In this document: positions 54,206-64,000 of the stretch, piece after piece | Layout: the number at the start of each line of letters is the position of its first letter | Position numbering within the stretch: position 1 is the first letter of the stretch | NCBI GenBank assembly: GCA_037783545.1 | Contig: JBBELK010000481.1 | Span: 1,736,001 to 1,800,000 of the forward strand | DNA from: Henricia sp. BOLD:AAB3569 | Lineage: Eukaryota; Echinodermata; Asteroidea; Spinulosida; Echinasteridae | Length of the DNA: 64,000 nt | Direction: 5' to 3' | Position numbers and translations under genes: made by a program | The notes under the pieces: model-generated | Database searches by the model: none | The model's input: the letters and a program-made list of their open reading frames with translations, nothing else | What the model was told of the DNA's origin: nothing

Positions 54206-57082
54206 TTAATCATGGCCTATTAAAGGCTCCCTAACATTGTCACTTAATTCAGGCTTATTCTTTGCAATATTATATAATATGCAAGATTACAATACTAGCA
54301 AGTTTTAATTTTAGTTTTGAATCAAAAGAAAAAAACCTTTTTACTTTTTTTGTTTGCCGTGAGAGGGCGCTGTTTGTGTGACACCATTTTAGGAATCGCC
54401 AATAAAAACTAAAGCAAAAACATCAGAAATTAAATTGGAATTTTGGCAAATTACTCCAATTTCCATGTTCCAATTTCTGTGCATATGAGAAAACGCCACA
54501 TGACAAATATATCCCTTGTGGAAAAATCATTTCGTCCCGAGATCAATTTTTGCAAAACAAATTCAAACACATTATCATAAATTGCCTTACAAAGGAATGT
54601 ACTTAATGTAAATAAATGCAGTTTTTGCTTTAAGATATGTGCACTTGGTATAGGGCATTTTAAGGGTTACTCGGAAAATATAATAAAATTTAGAAAACAT
54701 GCAATATAGGCTTTCAGTGTTTAAAGGTTAACTCGTAACGGCCCACAAAATGTATTTAACAGGGTGTAGAAAGCACTAAATATGATATATGATATTACGT
54801 GTATATTGCACAGTGTGTAAGGTGCACTGCTAACAAACAAATTTTCCCAAATTTTTTTTTCGTGTTTTTCAGAATAATTTGTTGTATAATAAGGCAGATT
54901 TTTGGTTAAATGGTGTTTTTTTTTGTCCAGATTTTCCTCTAAATTATGCTATCACTTAGGCCAACAAAAAAAAAAACTATGTTTAGCATTAGAGCGCGCA
55001 TCACTTTCAACCCTGCGCGTCAACATTTTTTTTAAATTTTAAAACAGCCAAAAAGAAAAATTTGTCAGCGCGCGCGTCACTTTCAACCCGAGCACCAATT
55101 TTTTGTTTTACTTTTGCACGCACCGTCTGTTCAGTGTTTCGTTTAAAAACATGCCTTTATTGCTTGAAATCCACTCACCAAAAAAAACAAAACGCGTCAA
55201 CGCATCATTTTGGGAGACTTTAACTTACGGTAAACATAGTTCTTTTTTTTGTTGGCCTTCAGATATGCCTAATATAAATTACTGCACAAGAAATCCAAGT
55301 GCACAAAAAAGGACATTTTGGAAAAAAATGTTGTGACCTGTGTACATGACAAAGCATTCTCCAATCATTTAATTCACTTATTGGGTCATTCAAATCAGTG
55401 AATGTATTTCTTCAACTGTATTCAGATGAGCCTACTTTTGTCAACATTCTTTGAAATGTATTCCTAAAAATAAATATTTTCAAGCATATTTATCCTCTGT
55501 GCAAATAACTATTTATCGACATTTCTGAAACATGTCTTCAATTTTGTAGTTTCTGGTAGCCTAATATATTCGTGTACATTTGCTAATCAATTGTAGTTTT
55601 CGATGAAAATACGACGTATTAAGAATTCTAAATTGCACATTCATAAAAAGTATTTATGTAGGTAATGTGTCAACATTAGTTTCATGTTGTGTCGTTCTCA
55701 ATTTCGGGGGAAAATGCAGTTTGTGGTTATAAAAATGCATTTCTTTGGGTTGTATATGGACGTGTTAGGCTATTCATAACTTTATGGGGGCCGAATTGAA
55801 ATTTAAGTTATTACACTTTTTGCTAAAAATGGCCACCTTTTGTCTATAATGGGAATTTTTCTTACCTTTGCTGTGATTGGCTGAAAGTTCTTTTCACCTT
55901 GGTTACCACTGTTGTTTAACCAATCACCAATTTTGTCTCATTCATCGATTAATTTCAGCTGTAAATGCATAAATAATTACATTATCAGAAAATTACCATT
56001 TTGGAGGAACAGTAGTATTATTGAAATTTAAAAAAATCTAGTACCCTAAATTATTTTGTCTAATACCCTAAAAATATGAAATTGTTACATTTGATTTTTT
56101 CGGCGATGTGTTCTTTAATATTTAGGAATACAGTTGTAGTTATTGTACATAGGTTAACTTAATGCTATCGTATGTATATTTTTAATTATGATTTTGGAGG
56201 GAGCAAGTGGTGGTGTATCCAAGTAATTAGAAACGGGACTGCTTTTAAAACAAAGGAAGTTGCTTTAAAGTAAATTCGTACGGAGGCCAGCACATGCCTA
56301 GTCTATATCATTTCGTCCAAAAGAGTTCATGTGATAACATGTCAATATAGGGCTTTTTGGGGGCACCATACTCCTCGGCCTTAAAGTGGCATTCTCAAAT
56401 TTTGAAAATATCAAGTTAAAATGCCTTCAGAATTCGATGGAAAATATCAGTTGTTGATATTCCCTTTAAGAAGGAACAGCACTCTGTGTCCGTACCAAGT
56501 TGTTTTTCCCTTAGATGGTGGCTCTGCACACTGCCAAAGTAACACAGTGCTCGGAATAGTTACCGCGAAAACTGACGTCACACTCATGTTCTCTATTACC
56601 TGGCCTTGCGATTTCTGGCCGAACTAAAAGTGCGACATTTCCCCATCGTTAGATGCAACAGTCGATGTGCCTTTAAACCACTTATAGTATCTTCCAAACC
56701 TTATACCTCAACAAAAAAAAGTATTTACATTTGTACTGCATTCACACATGCAAAAAAAACAGCTGAAATTTAGTACGAAATGTAAATACGTGTATTATAG
56801 AATTGAAGTGTTCATAGATTTCTGTCGTATTTTCGCACGATTTTCCCCTATTTCGGTGTAGAAAAAGTGTACATTTGTAGGCCTGTTATTTTTTTAGTTT
56901 GTCATTTAGAAAGAAAGACTTTATTTTGTTTAAGCATTTTGCATGGAGTGGTTTTGTATTGCGATTAAAAATTACCTTGTTTTAAAAAACGCGCCAAGTT
57001 TAGAGGTTTGGGGTTAAATTCGTCCGCTAATTTAGATTAATACATGTAATGTATAGATTACTATGCAGTTATGTACCGATGC
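54206..57082 (+). other. Probable long 3' UTR
   Basis: After the stop there are about 2.9 kb of AT-rich sequence in which I recognise none of the window's repeat families. Candidate poly(A) signals are AATAAA at 54401, 54611 and 55469. The stretch ends at a dispersed repeat starting near 57083. Repeat depletion compared with the introns suggests transcribed, constrained sequence, but the actual end cannot be fixed by eye. Confidence 0.5.
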
Positions 57083-57553
57083 AAATTAAAGTTATATTGT
57101 CCGTGGTTCTCGGCATATTCGATTTTTTTTTCTCCGAACGAATTTTTAAAGCAGTTATTTTAACGGGAAAAAAAATTTTAACCCTGTGAAAAACGCCGTT
57201 TTTATAGGGCCGTTTTTGCGCTTTGCATAGACTTGCCCAAGTCTGACTTACCGTGTTTGGTGTGTAATGCGCAGCGTACTTTGCGCCCTCTGGACTAGTG
57301 GCCTGTCTAATCTCTTTTCTTCTGTTTTGGAAAGAAAAAACGGATTAGATAGGCCACTAGTTCAGAGGGCGCGCTGTACGCTGCGCATTGCAGACCAAAC
57401 ACGGGAAGTCAGACTTGGGCAAGTCTATGCCTTACCGTGAGTTGAATTATTGGCGGACCACCAATAATTTGAAATATTGACAGTAATTGTTCGATAACTA
57501 AACGTTGATCGAATTTTTTTTCGTTGACGTCTCATTTGAAAGCGAATAACGTT
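57083..57553 (+). repeat. Dispersed repeat X, copy 2
   Basis: Inverse of 2274-2787. Shares AGTTATATTGTCCGTGGTTC-type start, CTTGCCCAAGTCTGAC hairpin arms and TCTCATTTGAAAGCGAATAA. Hairpin arms CCTCTGGACTAGTGGCCTGT and its complement are better preserved here. Confidence 0.78.
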
Positions 57554-57554
57554 T

Positions 57555-57737
57555 ATGTTGAACGGTTTAAAGATACAGGCTCGTCAGTGATGCGCGCGCG
57601 CGCCAAATTCGTGCCACAAAATACGCAGCTCCATATCAATGGCATGGAGCTGCGTATTTCGTTCATTTGGCGCGCGTGCATCACTAAAGTAACAAAAGGT
57701 GCCCCACGAAATGGCGGCTATTCGATACGGTCTATAG
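57555..57737. mobile_element. TAGACCGTATCG MITE with TTAA MITE (copy e) inserted
   Basis: GTTGAACGGTTTAA, then the palindrome starting AGATACAGGCTCGTCAGTG (57571-57687), then AGTAACAAAAGGTGCCCC up to CGATACGGTCTATAG. The intact family member at 42570-42600 reads GGTTTAAGTAAC with no insert. The inserted copy has lost its right end. Confidence 0.78.
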
Positions 57738-57895
57738 TAATATGTTTCAGGGTTGTAGTCGAATCCATCACAAGTCCACCACAAGTCGCTGAGTCTTAAT
57801 TCAAGTCACAAGCTATTCAAATGAAACGTGTTCATCCTTTGCTTCTTGTTACTGGACTTGTGATTTTATCGGCTCTGGACTTGTCACAGTGATAG
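57738..57895 (+). repeat. Dispersed repeat Y, copy 2 (uninterrupted)
   Basis: ACAAGTCACAAGCTATTCAA, TTCATCCTTTGCTTCTTG and GGACTTGTGATTTTATCG correspond to 1-65 and 657-740 inverted. Provides the empty site for the 76-656 element. Confidence 0.75.
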
Positions 57896-59380
57896 ACTTG
57901 TGCCTGATTATCCAGAGGGGGAGTTTTGGGGGTCAAAACCCCTCCCTGCTCCGAAACCAAAAAAATAATGTAATGCATTTTTGTGTGTGTCCGCGGCCGC
58001 CTGTCCGAAACAAGAAGACATAAAAATCTGACGGGCAAAACCCCCTCCTGGAAAAATTCCTGTATCCGCCCCTGTGATATGTTTTATTTTATTGGATGTT
58101 GACTTGCCAATTGCAAAACAAAAATTGCTAAAATAATTGTCTAAATTTATTTTTTAATAACTCCAAGCCGAACAAGTTCGAATTTGAAAGAACCTCCAAA
58201 AATGTTACGTGAGAGTCAAGAGTACAACATTATAAACGTGTAAACGATCACATTTGAACAAAACGATCAAATTTTAAATCATTTGAAAATTTCCTGTCTT
58301 GTTAATTAACCTCACGCCATGCAACAAATAAAGGGAAATGCGGTTGTACTTGAATGTGTATTGTTCATTTTGTGTTGGCCCTGTGCACGAGTGTTTTGGT
58401 ACTATTTTATTTTCAGCTGTGCGTAAGCACACTGACACGCACAAGGGAAAAAAGTACACCGTGTGAAATATAGACTGGTTCCCGCTCCACATATTCCACA
58501 TACGACTGAATATGAGGACCGGCTACTGTGGTGTTTAAAATAGCACTAAGCATTACGTCATGCATTTATTTTTAGGAGCGCATAACCGTTAATTTTCAAA
58601 AGAGTGTATAACAATTTGAAAAGGGTTATTCCATATTTGGCAAATAAAACACATGCCCATTATAGCATCAAAATTCAAATTCAAACCTTGTCTGCATCAT
58701 CGTAAAATAAACACGCGGCGAAACACTGTCCACGAATCGTACCCGACGATTAACGATAACGTCCGGACGTGCATTCGGGTAACTTCGGGAACCTTCGGGA
58801 AAAGGAGGAATTCCTCCTGTTTCAAAATGGCGGAATTGGTGGTTGCCGGACGGACCTTAAAATCAGTCTAGTCGACAAAATTTTGGTCCGGGTACCAGAC
58901 TAAGGTGACGACCGTTCGCGAACGTTGGGTAATGTACGTGGAAACACTCCCTCGATAAAGTAGCGAAATGGTCAAAATGGAAGCAGCAATGTTTCGAAAT
59001 AACTCTTTGGTTAACTGGAGTGCGTATTGATAAAAATGTACATTGTACTACCGTGAAATTTGTATAGAGTGGCCACTATAAACGAGTGGCCCGTTTATAA
59101 GGGTTGCATTAGCATTATACACATGGCACTTATGGCCAAAGATTGGTGGCCACTATAAACTGGTGGCTTCCTTATCATGGTGGCCTTAATAGCAGGTTTT
59201 ACTTCTAGTATACACGAATCCGGTAACTAAAGTTAACTATAGTTCGACTATTTGCAACCGAACGCAGTCTAGTCAACGATAGTTAGTCGTGTCTGGTCGA
59301 CCATTTAGAACCAGCCCACAAGTCAGGGAGCAAGTTCGGACCGGCGACTATAGTTAACTAGGCCATTGTCGTTACGGAGC
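57896..59380. other. Intergenic sequence, nothing coding recognised
   Basis: A small segment at 59060-59195 repeats GTGGCCACTATAAAC/GGTGGC words. No exon-like or strong promoter signal was seen. Confidence 0.4.
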
Positions 59381-59790
59381 ATACAACTCTATGATACGGA
59401 GCATGCGCAGCCTGCGTGGTTTGACTAGCTAGTCTGACTAGACTAACCTACCCCCGGGGCTTGGTTCCTTAGTCAGACTAGCTAGTCAAACCACGCAGCG
59501 TTCGGATAGCATCTACATTCTATGGTTTAGTCTATAACTATAGTCGCCCGCCCGAACTTGCTCCTAGATGTTACCCGAACGCTGCGTGGTTTGACTAGCT
59601 GGTCTGACTTGAGGAACCAAGCTCCGGGGGTAGGTTAGTCTAGTTAACTATAGTCGCCCGCTCGAACTTGCTCCTAGATGTTACCCGAACGCTGCGTGGT
59701 TTGACTAGCTGGTCTGACTTGAGGAACCAAGCTCCGGGGGTAGGTTAGTCTAGTTAACTATAGTCGCCCGCTCGAACTTGCTCAGGGTCG
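59380..59790. repeat. 110-bp tandem duplication with inverted partial unit
   Basis: 59561-59670 and 59671-59780 are two near-identical 110-bp units (CTCCTAGATGTTACCCGAAC through CGCTCGAACTTG). A partial inverted copy of the unit's middle (GACTAGCTAGTCAAACCACG) lies at 59430-59510. Words CTAGTTAACTATAGTCG recur. Confidence 0.85.
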
Positions 59791-59792
59791 CA

Positions 59793-59973
59793 CAGGGGTC
59801 AATTTCATTAAGCTTTTTAGCAGATCAATTTGGTTAAGCAAAACTTGTGTTCTTAGCAAGAATAGCCGATATTCTTGTGAACAACACAAGTTGACATGCA
59901 ATTTCGACTATTGACACATTTTTATAAAACACACAAATTTTTCTGCTAAATAGCTTTATGAAATTTGTCTCTG
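59793..59973. mobile_element. CAGGGGTCAATTTCAT MITE, intact copy
   Basis: Ends CAGGGGTCAATTTCAT and ATGAAATTTGTCTCTG, 181 bp. Supplies the uninterrupted reading for 42371-42738. Confidence 0.75.
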
Positions 59974-60831
59974 GTATACCCATCGGGCATTGAGTTGATA
60001 CAGCGTTTTGCACTGAACCATTTGACTAACGTTCGGACTTGTTCGTTAATGCGCACGTTGTTGTCCGGAACAGGATGATGTTCGACCAGTGGTTAACTTT
60101 CGTCGTGAATCGAACTTGCTCGTAGTGTCGTGTGACTAACGTTTCGTAAGCGCAAGCATGAGTTGTTATTTTCTATGCGTGGTTAGAGTTACCAAGAACA
60201 TTCATTAATGGACGAGTAAGAAAAAAAACTGTCATCAATCATAGGAAAAAATACACACGCTGCTCTGCGCGTTCACCACAAAATAGTTACAATGTATCCA
60301 AAAAGGTTTGTGAGTGCGTTCACGCGCCTAAGCACTCCTACTTCGAGTACATGGTATCAACGGTCAAGCATTTTAACCATGCTCACATATGCTGTTCTTT
60401 CCAAGTACATACTTCTGGGTATAGGCAGGAACAATGTAATTTACGTCAGCTGTGAAATTCTCTTGTGGCTACAAAGAACAATACAACTTCACGTAGGACT
60501 ACTCTTGCATTTTAATTTGTGAAAACACCATACGCGCAAGACACGATAAATGTACAGGGCGTGCACTTGTATTTTTTGGTCATCCCATGCAGTCGAACTG
60601 TTTTCTTGCATGAAACATGGAATTGAGTTGTCCCTTCGGTTTCCAACGTTCACTGTCAAATTAAATGGTACTACGGAGCTCTAAATTTGTGTTTTTGTGG
60701 AGTCTATTTCGACATGGCATTGCGGGCATTTTCAAAATGATTATCTAAGGCATCGTTTATCTAAAAACTTAGCAGCTTTCGAAACGTTGGCTCGGTCAGC
60801 TTCATAATATACTAGTCTCATTCATACACAG

Positions 60832-61242
60832 CATGGAAGAAATTTAAAGCGAATTCTGAACAAGCAAATACTGAAGCCAATTCCTGCATTTCGACTCTGG
60901 TTTCTAAACTCGGCCCAGACAGGTGTTCTTGACAAAAGGACACATCTCTCGCAAGCTTCGCTCTGTTCATTTCCGGACTCGGAGTTGGCAGACACAACCG
61001 TCCGTCGTTACCGGGGAAGATGCATCTACCGTCCCCATGAGTTGAAGAGCCCCGCAGCAGGTGCTTTCGGCACCCACGGAATCGCTAACTTTGTCACGGT
61101 GGCCGTATACGATGATGCCATCTCATTAGCGCCGTGGACGCCCGCAAGAATGAAGGAAATTGGCTTCCGTTTTTTAACCGAATACACAGTTCCATCACCT
61201 CCATATATCGGAAGCCTGTGCCCGGTGTACATAGCTGAGTGA
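60832..61242 (+). CDS. Open frame without ATG, possible exon
   Basis: A stop-free frame follows the AG of catacacag at 60831 and reaches a TGA at 61242. It contains PIPAFRLWFLNSAQTG, CIYRPHELKSPAAGAFGT and LAPWTPARMKEIGF. The base composition is more even than the flanks and no window repeat matches it. There is no ATG near its start, I recognise no domain, and the minus strand is partly open as well. It could be an exon of an unseen gene, a 5'-flanking region or chance. Confidence 0.2.
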   Translation, partial: HGRNLKRILNKQILKPIPAFRLWFLNSAQTGVLDKRTHLSQASLCSFPDSELADTTVRRYRGRCIYRPHELKSPAAGAFGTHGIANFVTVAVYDDAISLAPWTPARMKEIGFRFLTEYTVPSPPYIGSLCPVYIAE

Positions 61243-61514
61243 AAATTTAAACGGATTTATTTTCACCAAAGATTCAAATTGAATGAAACGACACCGTTAA
61301 GATGGCGACCTTGGGATCTATTGTGGAAATGACACAGGCGAAGCCACAAGTTGCAGTATCTAGAATTGGGGACAGGTGATAAAAATAACATCATTTAGCC
61401 AAGCCTGTTTCTAAATTCAAAGACTCTTTAATAATGCAGACGCGTTTCCCGTCACCTCCAAGTTTCCAAGGAGATTTTTTTAAACCTCTGTGCCGGCAGT
61501 TTTGGGGGAAAATC

Positions 61515-61522
61515 TATAAAAG
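61515..61522 (+). promoter_or_regulatory. TATA box of a possible downstream gene
   Basis: TATAAAAG followed about 25-30 bp later by a GC-rich start region near 61545 (cgcgctcacaaacgagcg). The surrounding 61.25-62.13 kb is free of recognised repeats and is followed by an ATG exon with a consensus donor. Core promoter identity is inferred. Confidence 0.45.
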
Positions 61523-61987
61523 AGAGGCCCCGCGCTCACAAACGAGCGTGTGAATTCGCAGCTGGAGTTTGCTCGAGTGCGTGGTTTGGCGAGCACTGCA
61601 CGGGCGTAAAAGACGCTAAGTACCGGCTTTCCTCTTCTCTTGTTCCCGGTAGAATATCGTCAGTTACTCCAGCCAAACAGACTCTTGAACCTCGGCCAAA
61701 TTGTTTTTCTGAGCTTCGTAAACACAACAATCTCTAACAGCGCTGCAACGTACGTATACATTTTTCCATTTTTGCAAACCACGCTAATCTCAAACGTTTA
61801 AAATGTCTCCATTTTTGTCAGCTTTTGCTGTCGTCTGGTCGGTTTAGTTGGCGTACACTTTAAGAGAGTTATACCCAATATTTTAGCTCGCAAACATGAA
61901 ATGAAAGCTTCCGCAATTTCTTGAAAACGCGCAAGACCAACTGTGCCCGTACAGGCAGATGTCAAATTTTCATTGCCTCCTCGCAAA

Positions 61988-62133
61988 ATGAAGCATGCCC
62001 GGCCGTCTGCACGGACAATGGAGTCATCCCAAGATGTTAAAGCCAAGACGTTTGAGAACCAAAAGGAGAAACTGATCCCCGTGAATGGTTTGTATACTTT
62101 GGAAGTCCAATTCGTCGCACCAGGTCGAAAAAG
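61988..62133 (+). CDS. Candidate first coding exon, product unknown
   Basis: ATG at 61988, with an in-frame stop upstream at 61922-61924. Forty-eight codons and two bases are read to a strong donor, AAAAAG|gtaagc. It reads MKHARPSARTMESSQDVKAK then ..PVNGLYTLEVQFVAPGRK. A second in-frame ATG starts at MESSQ. I do not recognise the family. It lies 7.8 kb beyond the end of the adaptor gene and follows a TATA box, so it is probably the start of a separate plus-strand gene continuing past the window. Confidence 0.45.
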
Positions 62134-62254
62134 GTAAGCTTTTTAGTAGTTTTCAAATGTGGTGGAAAGTATTAGATTTGAGTCTTTCCACGCTATAGTG
62201 GACCTATTTGAAAAATAAGTCAATAATTTCTTTCAGATGTCTTCAGTTTATCTC

Positions 62255-62532
62255 AAACTTAAAGAAACTCCTCTGTACTGTTCTCGGGAGATAACCTTTG
62301 CCCAAAAAGGTAAGAAAATGCTGCAACATACATCTCTGAAAACTACATGCACAATTTTTCCATATACGTATGTGACGTGGACAGACAAAATTGTGAAATG
62401 TTTGTCTGTCCACGTTACATTACGTAAGGGGAAATTTGAACGTTTCAGAAATGTATGTTGTGGCAGCATTTTCTTACCTTTTTGGGCAAAAGTTATCTCC
62501 TGAGAACAGTACAAGGGAATTTCAATTTTTTT
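62255..62532. mobile_element. Palindromic MITE downstream of the candidate first exon
   Basis: Arms CTGTACTGTTCTCGGGAGAT .. and ..ATCTCCTGAGAACAGTACAA pair for about 110 bp; inner words GTGGACAGACAAA and TTTGTCTGTCCAC flank the centre near 62393. GAGTCTTTCCACGCTATAG at 62182 resembles the end of the 4089-type family. Confidence 0.75.
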
Positions 62533-62639
62533 CTTTGAAAACACTATATAATTTTTATGTCATGCTCCTAGGCTTAGTGCATGGAGTCTCAACCGGCGAA
62601 AGTGTATGGTATTTTTGGTATGGTATTTTCCAGGTTGTG

Positions 62640-62830
62640 GGTGGAGTCCTGACCCATCCGTCGTATGTGTGCCCTTGGGCACGACACTTTGTCACAAGTT
62701 GCCTCTCTACACCTAAGAGTAAATGGGTACCTGCCGTGGTGTTTTGTGATTAGCCAATAAGTGCAAAAATGGCATCCACTTTCCAGGGAGCTGAGGCTTA
62801 AGGAATGATATAATAATGAGCCCAATGACC
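62640..62830 (-). repeat. Dispersed repeat related to 44260-44410
   Basis: GCCTCTCTACACCTAAGAGTAAATGGGTACCTGC corresponds in part to the complement of 44380-44410 (GTACCCATTTACTCC, GAGAGAGGCAA). Probably a SINE body; a third fragment lies at 33258. Confidence 0.5.
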
Positions 62831-63119
62831 AGGGCTGATAATAAATGTATATCAGCGCCCTATCACCTTGCGTGGTATAGCCTATATGGTTCCACTTTAA
62901 AATGTTAGATGTTGCACAAAACATGATGCAGTGCATGCGGATATGAATGCATTTGGCCATTTAGGCATGCATTTTCATTAGTCGGTTAATACCGTGGGCA
63001 TTGACAAATTTAACGTACGTTTTTATTAATAGGACAACAAATTTCGTGAGTCAAACGATAGCAGTGCTCTGAAAAGCCCGCCTGGCAACAACCTTTGACC
63101 TAATACATGTATCCAATAA

Positions 63120-63284
63120 TAGACAGCCGAAGTGTGACGTGGTTGCCATGGCAACTGGATCTAAACTATCATGGCCGTCGGGAAAAGTACCATTGCAAAG
63201 CACAGGGACACGGTCCAGTGATTTTTTTTAGAGCCAATTGCCTAGGCAACTAACAAAAGATGACGTATTCACTTCGGCAGTCTA
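63120..63284. mobile_element. TAGACATCCGAAGTGTGACG MITE, copy 2
   Basis: TAGACAGCCGAAGTGTGACG and CACTTCGGCAGTCTA as ends, internal GTTGCCATGGCAACTGGATC. Same family as 52424-52567. Confidence 0.8.
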
Positions 63285-64000
63285 TTCAAAGCGAAACCGC
63301 GTGACGTTCGCTCAGAAGCCTGACGATTGGTTAATAGTTCTCTGTGGGGGCGTGGTCACGCGGAGATATACGCAATCATGAATAATAATTATTCAAGGCT
63401 GCAGTGTGATCATGAATTACAATGCCATACACTTGTTGGTTTTTTACGTTTTCCGTTTGATTTGGGGGCCCAGTATAATTAAGTTTTTAAAAAAGTAGGT
63501 GTTTACACAAATCCCGGTCCATAATCTTGCAACACTGAGAATTGTCGATAAAAGGAAGCTTGAAAAGTGCTCTATTTTGCCTTAGCGGAGGGATAATTTT
63601 CAACCGTGGCTGCCTTTGGATTTTGCTTATTTTAGGGAAGGTCTTTTTTAGAGGCCTTTTCCGAAAATAAATAAATAAATTGTCACCAAAGTCAAAATTG
63701 TTCCTTTAATCTCCCACTTAAACATTGCAAGACGTTGTCTTGGGTAGCAGACGAACTATTTTTTTACCATAGCATTATGGGAAATGTTCCAACTTACTGC
63801 AAACGATGAACGACGTCGACCACGTGGAAGCAAGAAAGTGGTATTGTTTCGCGCGCGCCCAACGTGCAAAACCTGAACTGTGTTGCCATGTTGTTTTGTT
63901 CGTTCGGCTCGCGTCAAATTATTGCCACAGTTTCGTCGAAAGAATGTCATATTTTGCGGGAATTTGCTCTGCTAGCCAACCAGGGCTTGGTTTGGACTGG
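63285..64000. other. Right edge, nothing recognised
   Basis: No shared repeat, splice-bounded frame or RNA gene was identified. The second exon of the candidate gene at 61988 is not apparent here. Confidence 0.4.

Overview
This is eukaryotic genomic DNA: long introns, canonical GT-AG splice sites, tRNA-derived SINEs, a Penelope-like retroelement and many palindromic non-autonomous DNA transposons. The very frequent octamer TACATGTA, and TTAA-flanked repeats starting AGGCAGTATACATGATTGG (similar, from memory, to repeats common in sea stars and sea cucumbers), suggest a marine invertebrate deuterostome, most likely an echinoderm. Hemichordate or amphioxus cannot be excluded.

One gene dominates. 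Eighteen plus-strand coding exons between 11219 and 54205 join in a single frame with consistent phases. They encode the last 1767 residues of an orthologue of the vertebrate SRCIN1 (p140Cap) / KIAA1217 (sickle tail, SKT) adaptor family. The parts, in order, are an EKRELFLEYLKQKYPEH module, an AIP3-type N-terminal region, a long Pro/Arg/Ser-rich linker with a coding minisatellite, a conserved coiled-coil region spread over eight small exons, a 2-kb exon with SH3-ligand-like motifs, and a C-terminus ending in ETFIF. The first exon or exons lie upstream of the window or were not recognised in 1-11218. An AT-rich, repeat-poor 2.9-kb stretch after the stop is the probable 3' UTR. A second gene may begin near 61515 (TATA box, then a candidate first coding exon at 61988-62133), product unknown.

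Everything else is intronic or intergenic repeat. 1-11218: nested MITEs, a Harbinger-like MITE, inverted-repeat elements and an element with a possible Myb/SANT-like remnant. 11.3-20.9 kb: MITEs, a 136-bp tandem array, an antisense SINE next to exon 2, and a 3.95-kb palindrome built on two head-to-head broken Tc1-type transposase fragments. 21-40 kb: the coding core, interspersed with TTAA-flanked MITEs and two Penelope-like fragments in opposite orientation. 42-53.7 kb: the largest introns, holding a second Harbinger-like MITE copy, an eight-unit array of tRNA-like SINE heads, and a foldback element with internal satellite. 57-64 kb: an inverted copy of the repeat seen at the left edge, a 110-bp tandem duplication and further MITEs.

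No operon, CRISPR array, rRNA gene or convincing functional tRNA gene is present. Several nested insertions can be read directly because an uninterrupted copy of the host repeat lies elsewhere in the window.
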